Of a DNA stretch of 64,000 bases, positions 44,518 to 55,777 are shown in pieces. The translations under genes and the position numbers were made by a program. The stretch comes from Collybiopsis luxurians FD-317 M1. Taxonomy: Eukaryota > Basidiomycota > Agaricomycetes > Agaricales > Omphalotaceae. Within the stretch, counting starts at the first letter, position 1, and the number at the start of each line of letters is the position of its first letter. The stretch covers positions 122,475 to 186,474 of the forward strand of contig KN834799.1 in assembly GCA_000827265.1 (NCBI GenBank). Reading direction: 5' to 3'. The notes beneath the pieces are model-generated. The model was not told where the DNA came from and searched no databases. It saw only the letters and a program-made list of their open reading frames with translations.

Positions 44518-47500
44518 CTAGGTGAGGAATTTACACTGCTTCCAATGGGAAACATACTCTTGCAAGTGTTTTTCATCAACAGATGTACTTTTCAACAGTG
44601 TCGGTGAGTCTGATTTTGAACCAGTCATCCCAAGAACTATTGTCCCGGAAGCCATTCGGATAAAGTCTTTCTCTAGGAAAGGCATCACCTTCAATGCGAA
44701 ATTGTAGCTTGGATCCTCTCCCAGAGTGTGCGCACGATCCAGCCACTCCTTGAACGGGACATTAGGAAGAGGAGCATCTTTTGAACCGATAATCGATGCT
44801 AATCTTTCCAAAACATTCACCCATGACTGTCGGGAAGGATTCTCCAGGTGATATATCGGGCGGAAACCTTTTGAAAACAACAGTTCAATGACGACTGATG
44901 CTGTCCGGTTTACAGGCAACCATGACAAGGACTAGATAAACAATGGGGTTAGAGTTCTGTAATCTAGTTGAGAAAAGGAGTAAAAACATACTCCTTCGAT
45001 ATGGGGTAGTGCTTTGATAATCTGTGATGTGCGGATGATAATGGGAATGTGCTCTGTCTCATTCCATGCACCTGAACCCTCCGGTCCCGTCATTTGACCG
45101 ATACGCAAGAAAGACGCTAGGAGCCAAGGTGATCTCCCGTCCGAACCATTACCAAATAACTCATTCTCTTTCAGCAAAATTTTTTCACAGACCCATTTGG
45201 CTTCCGGATAGCCAAACTTAGCTGTACATTGCGGCTCGAGCTCGATTTCAGGTACAACTCTTGATTTTTCAGGATGAATAAGGGGGTACCGGCCAGCCAC
45301 AGCTATTGAGGAGGCAAAAAGAAATCGTTTAGGGTGCGTGCTTCATTGACCAGTTAAGGCGGCTCTCAAGCAAAGCTGTAACAAGTTGCAGACTGTCTGA
45401 AGATGAGAGCCGAACGAGGAGAGGCCCCGGTTGAAGTCCATTGGCCAAGCGTTATGAATAACGTGTGTATGGGAAAGCAGCTTGTATCACGATCATCATA
45501 AGTCAGGGATTCTTGGTAGTGAAAGGCTACGGACCTCCTGATACTGGACCTGCGTGAGGCCTAAGTCTGCCTGGTTTGTCTGTGCTTCAAAGAAATTTAC
45601 CTTCTCCCACTGCACTTCATTTACACAGACACCTCTCGATGCCATAAGCTGACGCTGATGTTTCTTCATGTTAATGCTTCCCCCACTGTGAGGTCGGTTG
45701 AGACAGAACACTTTTGTAACTGTTGGATCTGCAGCTAACTCGGCTAGTAGAAAGGAACCAAGGCTTCCAGTTGAGCCTGTTAGGATCACAACCTTCCCTG
45801 CTGAGCTGTTCACAGCTTCATCTATCCCATTGATAATGTAGGGCCTAGGAGAGGCATCAATAAACTGTTGCTGATATTGCTCAAGCTCCCTGACATAACA
45901 CTGGAGAGTTGCCAGCATGTTCTCTATCCTACGCTTCTCTTTGTCATTTTCCGAAAGAGATGGTGATATTAGAGAGCTCCTGCTAGCCATCAAAGCGGAT
46001 ACGGCCTTTGTGAGCTTCTCCAAGGTAGAGTTCTGGAAGGTAAAATCAAGGATTAGGTTGAGCGACGGGAGATCTAGAGACTTTCGAAGGGAGTTTTGGA
46101 TAAAAGCTCGGAGTCGGGTGGCTTGCAGACTGTTCATGCCAACTTCGAAGAAATCAACATGATCTCCGGATGAGGTGACAAAGGAGTCTGCACCCTCCCT
46201 GTAGGAGTCTATCACAAGGGAGCGAAGTGCTTCGCGCAGTGCAAATGGATTATCCTTTGGGAACGGACTGGCAGAAGCAAACTCAAAATCTTTGTAAGAG
46301 CGTCGAATCTCTTGGTCAAATGCGGCGTAATTGGCCCTTTGCGCAAGACTACCTTTATCTGTGCGAATCAAAGGCTTTTCGGTTGTGAAAGTGAGGACAA
46401 GCATGTTCATCAGGATTTTTCCATGCACGTCTATGAAGGAGTTTCCATGTTCAATGTATGGTTCGAGGGTATGAATGAATGCATCACAGTCTGATTCATG
46501 CGTAAAAGTCTCACAGAGTTCGACCAATAGTCCTGGATGAGGGCGACCATCACCAAATACGAGCGCATCTTTGACGAGTGGATGTTCGGCTACAGTTTGC
46601 TCGAAGATTGTCGGTCTGACTTTCTCGCCTGTTACAAGCACGACTAGATCATCAGTGCGACCAAGTATCCGAATTTGGTTAGTCAGTGGGGTTGGGTGCA
46701 TCTCGAGTGCATCCTGCACATAAAATGGTTTACTCCAGCCATCAGGATGTCCAATAAGTCTGTAGGAACGAGTACTGGCATCGACCAGTTCAATCTCTAG
46801 GCCAATATCTTGACGTGGGACAACATAATGCCAGTCATAGTCCTTAGAAATAGGCTGTATCAACGCGATTGAGCTAATCTCCGTTGTGCCTAAAACGTCA
46901 GATAAATAAAAAAGCGCTTGAGTAGAAAATGAGCCAATGACTAACCCCAGTGATTGAGTAGCTTAACTCCCTTCTCAACCAGCTCGGTACCAACGGTTTC
47001 CTTCATTGGAGCACCTCCAAATGCAACAAAATCCAATTTCTTGAGTGTGGTAAGCGCATCCAACTCTGGCATTTTCAACATGTCTTCCAAGATGGAAGGA
47101 ACAGTCACTATCGAGCGTGCATTTGTGTTCCTGAGAGCGGACAATGCCTCCCTAGCGGTAGGTATAATTGACGCTGAAGGTAGCACACAGAGCAATCCTA
47201 TCGAAAGAGCCAAGGAGGGCGCTAACAAACCAAATCGCTGAGCAAAGCATAAATATGCATTCTTCACGGTCATAGGATGAATTTACATGGTAAAGAGGAA
47301 GAGTAGAAACATTGGGGAAATAGGCTTCTTTCTGTTCAGGCATGCAGTGACAAGTTGCGTATAAAAGCAGATAGGAAGGGGCATGGTATATGGGCTTTGG
47401 AAGGCCAGTTGTCCCAGATGAATGCATGATAATTGCTCCAAACTCATGTCGGATGCGATGCATATAGGAAGGAGGGACCGGCAGCCCACAGTGGCCGGGG

Positions 47501-48089
47501 TGATCAGAGTCCAAAAAGTTAGCATAATTCGGACCAGCAACTAATTGAACCTGATCATATTGCGATCTGACTGCCTTTGAAAGATGAGTGACTTGTTGGT
47601 TATGTATAATTGTGTTAGTGGAGGTTGCTTCGAGAAGATGTACAATTGCTTTGGATGTTAACCGTGCGGAAAGACATAAGACCTTGGTCATGTGGGGGAT
47701 AGGTCTCATCGATGAGTTTTGTAACTGAAGCAAAAAAAAAACTTCCTTACAGGTGTACCAATCCGCAAAAGGGCAGCTATGTAAATGAAGATAGTAATGT
47801 CACTTCCGAGTAGTATGCCTACGGGATTTGGATATGCCTCCCCTTCTCGTCGACCATTTGTTACATGACAAAATACTAGCCAGGAGCAGCACCGTTCCAT
47901 TGCCTGCTCAAGTTGTGAAAATGTAATTCGGCTGAATGGTAAAGATCCCTCCCCAGCTTGAGCTTGGAGACAAAAGACATGGTCAGGATTATACTTGGCG
48001 TTAAATTGGATTAATTCCGGAAGACCATTGATATCTTGAGAGTTGCCAGGAAGATACATAAGATTCAGGAGAGGCCTGAAAAACGCCAT
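44518..48089 (-). CDS. Adenylate-forming reductase (A-T-R, NRPS-like), possibly inactivated
   Basis: It would activate a carboxylic acid with ATP, load it on a phosphopantetheinyl carrier and reduce it to the aldehyde with NADPH. From the start MAFFRPLLNLMYLPGNSQDI, the adenylation domain has the A3 core HSSGTTGLPKP, LLNHWG-TTE and GRTDDLVVLVTGEKVRP. The carrier domain follows with FFEVGMNSLQATR, whose Ser is the attachment site. The reductase has TGSTGSLGSFLLAEL (NADPH binding), THVIHNAWPMDFN, FLFASSIAVAGRYPL and the YxxxK motif GYPEAKWVCEK. A TGA at 45,343-45,345 lies in frame just before the conserved HPKRFLFASSIAV. Only a 48-nt intron that deletes this conserved strand would avoid it. Elsewhere introns are normal GT-AG. 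Substrate is not predictable by eye. It is a single-module enzyme, with no obvious cluster partners besides the distant 2OG oxygenase. Confidence 0.82.
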
Positions 48090-50276
48090 ACTGAGCTGAT
48101 TCCTGAATCGCAGGGAGAGTTCAAGGTATATATACTGCCATCTTAATTCGGAATTTGAGGACAGCCGGAGTAATGGAGAGTAAGCAATGAGATGGAGAGC
48201 AAGCATACCGCCACAGGCCACCATATGGGACCAGAAACCACAACCTATCTAGGCCAAATCTGCATGTTATTAAAGGGATAGGGTATATTGCGATCTGGTA
48301 AAATTCTAGCGATGTAGACGGTATGCAACGGTGCACATTGAGTTGGAAATAGTTACGCAATGCATGGAATGTGGCAGGGCTGAGTAGCAAGTTAGCGAAA
48401 GAACACGGACAGAAGAAGTATCCTTCAATCCATGAGGTCACTGGTAACGATATGCCTGGTGGGGTGTTAAATACACCGACCATAGACTTCATGGCATCTT
48501 CGAAGTATGCTTGAGGTATTAGCTGTATTAGCTATAAATAAACAGACGAAAAGGGTATGCGCCAATATCTATCCTGTAACCGAGCTGTGCTGCAGCTAGA
48601 GAAAGAATTACGTAGTGTGGAGGAAATGGTAGTCGTGGTAGCAGTGGCAGGTAAGTGTTGGTGGTGGTACTTTGGATGTTTCCGCGGTAGACATGGAAGC
48701 AGGGAAGATGCAGATGGGCATTGGCATACTCAGTAAAAGTTATTTTAGTCTCTGTTCACATCCTCCAGTATATATATTATATATTATAAACACCTTTCAA
48801 ACACTGCGACACCTCACATCGTAATTCATTCAGTTTTACTTGCCGAACTTGACCCTGCCAAATTTTGCCGGCTCAATACAAAAAAGCGGCACAAGCTGCA
48901 AGCCGCAAGCTATGTCGGTTTTTGTTGCAAGCCAAGTTTTTTTATTAGCGACACGCTGTTTCGGGCAAGTCGGGCAAGTCGGGACAAGTGCCGTAAGTCG
49001 ATGCTTTACGCCTCCGCTTTTCATCCGGTTAACGCATGTGCGAATCTATCAAATTCATTGTTAATGATCAGTCAGCTAAATAAATATGCCAAGCCAAATT
49101 TGTGAGAGTGCTCAGTAATCATCATTCAAAATTATCAGGTATTTGGAGAATCTCCGGGAATAGTTGTTCGACAGGAAAGATGCTATTTGACACTTGATCA
49201 GAGTTGCAAGAAACCATGAGAAATCATGGAACAACTTCATCAGATCATCAGATATTGGTTTTCATTACCGAGAATCGACTGCTTTGATTTTCTATAAAGA
49301 TAAAATTGATCACTGCTGGTTCTGACTCCCAAGACTCCACAATCTTTCAAAGTTGATACTGAATTTGGGTTTAAAATGATGAAGCACAATGTACCAGACC
49401 TCGAAGTTTTCCTCAAGTGTAAGAGTTGAAATCATTGGATATAAGATTTTTATAATCAAATGAATTTCAGTGGTGGACATATCATTATTCCCAAGAACTA
49501 TCAAATCAGCTGGCATCTTAAATCACAAGTATGATATTTCCGAGTCATTAGGGCATGGACATATCATATATTACAATACTGCATATTTCGGCTCAATATC
49601 TGATTCAATTTCAAAGTTATTCTTCCAATCACCTGGCCTTTATCGGAGTATCTCATTCAATATTTCATTCCCGCTTTTATCCAGTTCCTTTGGGTATAAA
49701 TACTAACCCAGATAGTTCTTTTCCTTATCTGATTTTTGGTTCTAGCTGTCACTGTTGCATCACTATGTGCCCTATCTCTGCTCAATGTCACTATTACACA
49801 GGTGACAGGATTATTATTCAGTCAAAGCCAAAATTCTATTCAGCTTTGACACCTGCATGAGCCTCTAATTGGCTTTGGTTGCTCAGAACAATTGGCATGA
49901 TCCATCTAGAGGACTTGAGTGTAAGTCACCAATAGAGTCTAAATTCAACTGTCCTTCATCTTATTGAACTTGCTACCTTGATCTCCAGCTCCATCTTCTA
50001 TGAGCCCTATGGCTCTTCCTATTGTCAACAAAGCTGCATTATCTGGCCACTGGCTCTCAAGCACCTTCTACCAAAAGTGCTTTTGCCAGACAAAAGGCAG
50101 ACATCTAGTGGATGTTCTTATTCATAGGATTTATTGCCTTCTAACTTTCTTTGAAATTCTCAAATAGGCTCAGATTAAGACTCTCAGGCAACTTCATGTT
50201 CCTGAGAAGCCCACCGCAGGTCAGGAGTAGGCTGCTCTTTATATTTGGTTCCTGCCAAATTTCTTCTTTCTGTCTT
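48090..50276. other. AT-rich intergenic region, no supported gene
   Basis: It begins with the reductase gene's 5' flank. A 123-codon minus-strand ORF (48,121-48,492) overlaps that flank and has no family resemblance. From about 49.1 kb the sequence becomes AT-rich with few CpGs, like the left-hand block of the window. Nothing coding was recognised. Confidence 0.5.
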
Positions 50277-50388
50277 TCATTTGACACCACTGTCTTTACT
50301 TTGACAAATATTAGGATAAAGAAGTTGAATTTAGCTTCAACTTCTTTATCCTAATATTTGTCAGAGTAAAGACAATGGTGTCAAATGA
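50277..50388. repeat. Long near-perfect hairpin (53-bp arms, 6-bp loop)
   Basis: The left arm 50,277-50,329 and right arm 50,336-50,388 are reverse complements with about two mismatches, separated by TTTAGC. The left arm begins TCATTTGACACCACTG and the right arm ends CATTGTC in complement sense (ATGGTGTCAAATGA). No ORF crosses it. It could be a foldback element remnant, a small-RNA precursor or a replication-error inversion. Confidence 0.9.
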
Positions 50389-50788
50389 GATAGAGCTGTC
50401 ATTTTCATATTCTGGCATCTCCAATACTTTTTCAATGTGGGCGACTTTGATATTTACTGGGTCACTATTCTTTAGGAAACGCCCCAATCTCCTACCAATT
50501 TCATTGATTTATACATTATATCTACTAATCTAACTTCTTACTAAAGGTATCTATGCAATACAGCAATCAATAAGGGGACTACAGTCAAGGTACATCATAC
50601 TGCCTATTGAATGTGCACTGCCACCAAACAGGAGTAACCACTTGGACTGCCTGCACACTCGGCATGTGACATTCCCATAGCCACATTGGTATTTCAGAAG
50701 CCTCAGTGTCAGTGGCTTGCAGTTATTTACTAGTATTTACCTTGTAGAATGGCATATAAGCAGTATGTATAGAAGATATCACTCACAG

Positions 50789-51885
50789 TGTGTGAGATTA
50801 ATGAAATGCCGAAGGAATGAATTTTAATTGATTGATTATGAGGTGAAGGTTGGCAATGTAAGATGGACAGGGGAATGTGGGAGGGAAGGAGGGAAGGAGG
50901 GAAAGAAGGTGGAGGGGGGATTACGAAGTATACAAGACACTACTCACAGCCTGCGAAAACATCTGATAAATATGGGTATCCATAGCCATGCCTTGCCATC
51001 CTGGAGGAGTTTGGAAGCCGGACCAGAAGCTGAGAAGTTAGAAGGCATCGTGGAGTACAACGGTGTTACTTTCTTGGGAGGTTCCATAGGGGAATCTGTT
51101 GTCATCGAGAAGGAAGAGGGAGGTCGAGGTCAGAGAGGAAGCAGAGGAAACAGAGGAAGCGAAGGAGATAGAATGCAAGAGATCAGGCAAGGCAAAGGAA
51201 AAACAAAGCTAGAAAGGAAAGGAAAAGGGGAGAAAAAGAGACCGTGATAATGCTCAGGAGAGTTTTGGCTGTTTGTAACAAAAAGCTCTGTTCTTCAGCA
51301 ACTTTCAGTGGTTTCAATGAATTATAATCCTCATCCACATCTCCGTGTTTCCTTATCCCTCTAAATAAAAATGGAGAATAGAATGATCATAGAGATGATG
51401 CGGGATGACACTAGATAAAAATAAAGAGAAGATGGAAAAAATAGCATGGAATGGGATGGAGATGAGGTGGAGATGCGACAGGGGACACTGACGACTCATT
51501 CCCCTTATCATCAACATCCATCTGTCAAACCCCAGATTTGTCCCTGTCTCCATTTCCATTGCCGTCTCCCCTTCTGTATATCTTTCCTCCCATCTCTATC
51601 ATCCGTCATCCATCATCCATCATCCATCATCCATCATTGTTCAATGGACGGATGCATTGGCTGCAATGGGGTGAACGCAAGCAAGGAAGAAGTGGGGAGT
51701 GGGGGATTAGGGAGAGTGGAGCTCCTGCATGTAGGTAGTAGAGTGAAGTAATAAAACATAGTTCTCTCCAGAAAAAATATAAAAAAGAGAAAAACCAAAG
51801 GAAAGGAAAAGAAACAACACAAAAACAACAGATGTACTGAATACTTATTACCATAATCATCATTCTAATACTGCATCACCCCATA
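50789..51885 (-). pseudogene. Truncated, decayed copy of the GH5 glucanase gene
   Basis: It aligns with about 56,438-57,580 of the intact GH5 gene: one coding exon (YGTSQESNTVV...), the flanking long intron and the edge of the next exon. A codon is lost in LLHD, and a CAA-to-TAA change creates an in-frame stop at 51,038-51,040. Many differences are CG to TG or CA (for example CCACGCC to CCATGCC, TACGACGG to TACAACGG). Neither catalytic glutamate exon is present. It lies 5 kb downstream of the live gene in the same orientation. Confidence 0.88.
51606..51640 (+). repeat. CATCCAT microsatellite
   Basis: Four to five copies of ATCCATC in the pseudogene intron. The intact gene has only a loose CATC-rich stretch at the corresponding place (57,350-57,380), so the run expanded after duplication. 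Confidence 0.8.
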
Positions 51886-52064
51886 GAGCTGTCCGACGGG
51901 TACCCCGGGCCAAGGGTCTGCGGGGGGTGGGTGGAATGAAACATTTGTGATATGCATGTGAGTATCACCGAAGTCAAGTTATTTCCATGCTAAGTTTGAT
52001 GGGTAAGTTTAGGTTTGGGTTTAAGTTGAGGCTTAGAGTCACTATGCAGTAAGTAAACACATAG

Positions 52065-52445
52065 CGTAGTTGTGACAGTCATCACAGAGGAAACGAATGG
52101 TTGTACTGCTTTCTGGCTATTTGACTGATACTATAACTTCCATAATCCAGTTTTCACTAGCAACCGGAGATATGATGGACATGTAGATAGATGAAATTCA
52201 AGAAAATAGTTGTACCAGCTCTGGTGGTACTTGCTCATAATGCTGTCTGAGTCCAGAAATTACTCCCTACTGCCGCTCATAGGCAATGGTGGACACAATC
52301 ATAACATGTTTTTTTATATAAAATTTAGAAATCATATTGCCTGGATACTTGCTAACGAGGCTCTGGCTAGATTTTCAATGGAAGCCCAAATATTGTCCGT
52401 TCAACTGGCCACCCTGATATTAAGCTTATCAACTCCAAATGTTAA
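52065..52445. repeat. Diverged direct repeat, copy 1
   Basis: It shares ordered words with 52,860-53,245: GTGACAGTCATCACAGAGGA/GTGGCAGTCAGCATAGAGGA, AACGAATGGT, GGTGGACACAATCATAAC and TTCAACTGGCCACCCTGAT. No frame is conserved across the copies. It lies immediately upstream of the decayed DUF6534 gene. Confidence 0.7.
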
Positions 52446-52859
52446 GTAGCCTAATAGTCTACTTGAGACAACCATAAGGTCTCTGGCTGTAAGGATTCCT
52501 CTCATCGAATTCAAACTAAATGCTGTGTTGACCTCCATCAATTCCTATTTCTTCTGTGAGATAGGCAAGATACAGCTCAATGTAGTGGTCAGGATGCAAA
52601 GAAGCAATTAAATCAAGTAAATTCCGGCAGTCTGGTCACTGGTGGCAGGTTTATACTCGATCAGAGTATGATTATTCAGAATCTTCATGTGGAAAGAATC
52701 TGTTCATTTTTTATCTTGAGCTTCCAGGTCAATAAGTTGATGCAGGTTGAAAATTTGATGTGTCCCTGGCAATCCATCAGCCCCCAACAAGAATGAAACA
52801 AATTCAATCTAGGCCGAGAACCTGTTGCAAACGTGCAAAGATTTAATACAGAGTACTGT

Positions 52860-53245
52860 ACCGTGGCAGTCAGCATAGAGGAAACGAATAGTCAGAGTAG
52901 TATCTGACTGAATTGGTGATCAAATAATTTCAGCGAGCCATTGTTCCGAAGATATAACGAGCGTGTAGATTGATGAGTCATTAAATTAAAAAGACTGATG
53001 TATGGAAAATTGTATCAGTTTCTGGTTGTACCTGTACATAGTTGCAATGCATCTCAAGTCCTGAGATTGCTCGCTACAGCCACCGGAAATGGCGGACACA
53101 ATCATGACGAGTCTTTTTTATGGGACGTAGATTAAATTTGGAAATTTATATTGCTTGGTGGCAAGAATTTGAACAGACTTTAAAAGAAAGTCCAAATGTC
53201 GCCTATTCAACTGGCCACCCTGATGTCAAACTTCTCCACCCTAAG
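52860..53245. repeat. Diverged direct repeat, copy 2
   Basis: Partner of 52,065-52,445, about 790 bp downstream. It contains GGCGGACACAATCATGACGA and TTCAACTGGCCACCCTGATG. The ORF starting at 53,120 opens inside this repeat, which argues against that ATG being a real gene start. Confidence 0.7.
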
Positions 53246-53359
53246 TGCAGATCTACCACAAGCTATGCAGCTTCCAAACATAAATACAACTATGGGAGCA
53301 TTGCAGATTGGTTTAGTGGTCTCAACGTTGTCAGTTATCATCTGATGTCTCACTGGAGG

Positions 53360-54830
53360 TTCGAATACAGATTGACCTATTATGATAGATTACTTGGAAT
53401 TGCATTTGCTCAAGGATACACATTCCTTTCCCCTTCATCTCGAGAACTCAAACAAGAAAGACGCCGTGTGGTCTTTGTGGTATGCAAATTCTGTCATTTC
53501 TGTGGGGTTCCTTGCCATGAAGTAATAATTGCAGGTTATAGCACTCCTGTGTGTACTTTTCAAGTTTTCTTCCAGCATCCCAGCGCCAATGTGTTCCTCT
53601 CTACAGGGTCCTGGATACTCTTCATTCCGCTCTTTGTGCTCATGCAGTGTACTATTATACAATTACAAATAGTACAAATCTTGCAGCGTTGGAAAAAAAT
53701 GAATGGTATGTTGAGACCAACTTATGGGTACGGAAGTGTACAAATGAGCACTCCTTCGACATCTAGGAGTATTGTAGTGCAAGTTACAATTGCAGTAAGA
53801 CATTGATTTAACTGGGAAATATTTAGTAATGACCTTGTTTCACAGAGCTCGTCAGTTCTGATTTCGCAATGGTTCGTGGTCAATGCTTCCGGATGCAGTG
53901 ATAAGTTTCTCAAACTAGGTACCTTCTGCAGCTATTTTGCTAGTCGAGTCTACTATGGTGTGTAAACCAACTTTTCTTCATGAAGCTCTAGTTTCAGGCT
54001 ACGCATTCCCGATATAGTTGGCCAGAAGCGAATTTTGGTGCCTGTTATCATTGTAAGGCTTAATCAATGAATTTGCCCCGAGCCGACTGAAATTAAAATG
54101 TCGTGATCAAGGTTTTTCTGTCTTCCTTGCAGTTTGGTACGAGAATTAACTAAGTTGATGCACACTGACAAGAGTTCTGAAAATGAGGCATACATACTTT
54201 TAGCCTTTACAATTTGTGGGTTTTTGAGCTGCTTCATTCCCGATCTGGGGTAGCTAATAATTAAAATTCAAATATTCAGTGGAAAGTGTGAAACTGTACG
54301 TTGACTCCATCTATATATCACTCATACACTGTTAGACTAAAGGCATGGCATTTTCTAACCCAGATTCAAGATCACACAATTTTCAGGAATCCATGATCTT
54401 ATTGTAAGCCAAATTCACTCAGAGTCAATGAGTCAGTGTTGACCGCTACTCAGTGGGTTGTGACATCTTCACTGTCATGTATCGCCGTCTGCGATATTCT
54501 AATTACAGCTTCACTTTGTTACCACCTTAATGCAAGTCGGACAGGCTTCCGCAGGTAGGAGAGATATATCTGCGCTCCTGAATCATTATGATTTCCCCTT
54601 CTTCCACAGCACAGAATCCTTGATCGACAAGTTGGTTCTCTGGACAGTGGGTACTGGCCTGGTCACTTCGTTAGTGTATTTCAGAACCTAGCCTGTTTTC
54701 GAAAGCTTAAGTGGTTTTTTGTCAGAGTCTTCGCAATGATTACTCTCATCTGCGTAGTAACAATGCAGGATAACTTGGTTTATTTAGGGGTACTTTTTGT
54801 GGAAAGCAAATGTAAGTGCTTTTATTTTAT
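53360..54830 (+). pseudogene. Decayed DUF6534-type membrane protein gene
   Basis: Family-specific pieces occur in the right order on the plus strand: RLLGIAFAQGYTFL, an exon with VLDTLHSALCAHAVYYYTIT then NSTNLAALEKNEW (from 53,608), VLTATQWVVTSSLSCIAVCD and ILITASLCYHLNASRTGFRR (about 54,438-54,555), STESLIDKLVLWTVGTGLVT (about 54,610-54,668), and ITLICVVTMQDNLVYLGVLF (about 54,735-54,795). Some splice sites are plausible, such as the GTATGC donor after RRVVFV and its ACAG acceptor. The N-terminal helix exon, the middle helix with the usual FYAYR motif and the final LYSNSLL-type signature are missing or unrecognisable. It is more diverged than the gene at 41.6 kb and belongs to a different subgroup. 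A living gene with unusual exons cannot be excluded. Confidence 0.6.
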
Positions 54831-55777
54831 GGTATCAAGTGTTGAAGCTCATTCAAATCAAGTATACACAAACTCAATCTTGGCCATGTATGTTGTGTTA
54901 TTTTTCTCGACCCAAAGTTGTGACTGAAATGGCAATGCTTGTAGCCTCAATGCAAGGTCATCATTCAAGGCACAGAGTCAGGTTGTGTTACTCCCAGTCT
55001 CAGATTTGGGGTCCACTGGCAGAACCATTGATAGTAATGTGAAAAGACTTGTTTTATAACACCCCGTTCCATATTCACGCTCATTTTCAACCTAGAAACC
55101 ATTTTCAACCAGTGAGCACTGGCTTGAGCAACAAATACCTAGTACCCAGGGCGATGGGCAATAATACAACTAGTACTCAATCTCAGGGAAAGTTCCTACC
55201 AAATATATAGGTTTGCTTGTTGGTCAGAAAATCGAAAATCAGTTGATTTAAGCAATGGAGCAAAGAAAAAATACGTTTATTGTAACATGTAAAAAATCCA
55301 TCTCATTCGGCAATTTCGGTACTTTTTATCTAGTCGGTCAAATAGTAAATGATACTGTCTTATCATTTCCATTTTTTGGAATTTGGTTTCTCCTCACGCA
55401 TATATACGGAAGTCAAGGCCTCGAAACTATTTTATACGCCTGCGCGTATAAAGGCATTGGGTGATACACCCTTCTTAGTCAAAAACCACTCAGGCCGAAC
55501 TTAATGAAAAACGCAAAGTTTTCAATACGATATGCATTAATTAAAAGCCTCCAAATGGTCTCGAAACAGTTGAATCGTGTACGTACGTACGTACGTGTCG
55601 TATGAATGGTATCGTTTCGGTATCGTATCGTATCGTGTTATGAAAAAATAAGCTGCAAATCGAACCGTGTAATTGATTGATGAATTAATTAATTAAAAAA
55701 ATGCCCATGCCACTTTTTCTTCAAGTTTTTCCAATTTTCCATTCAATCCTCCTGAAGCCGAAACGCATCCACCGTAC
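54831..55777. other. AT-rich spacer with simple repeats
   Basis: It contains GTAC x5 (about 55,580-55,597) and a TATCG/TATCGT run (about 55,609-55,640), both close to the 3' end of the GH5 gene. A 69-codon plus-strand ORF at 55,255 has no resemblance to known proteins. Confidence 0.5.

Noticed and set aside
41621..48089. Secondary-metabolite cluster of DUF6534 protein, adenylate-forming reductase and the nearby 2OG oxygenase
   Set aside because: No terpene or polyketide synthase, P450, methyltransferase or transcription factor is present, and repeats separate the genes; adjacency alone is not enough.
48121..48492. 123-codon minus-strand ORF upstream of the adenylate-forming reductase
   Set aside because: No family resemblance, overlaps the reductase 5' flank and cannot be spliced convincingly to it; probably leader or chance.
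53120..53806. 228-codon single-exon ORF
   Set aside because: Its ATG lies inside a direct repeat, and its frame passes through what look like an intron and the wrong frame of a DUF6534 exon; better explained as a decayed spliced gene.
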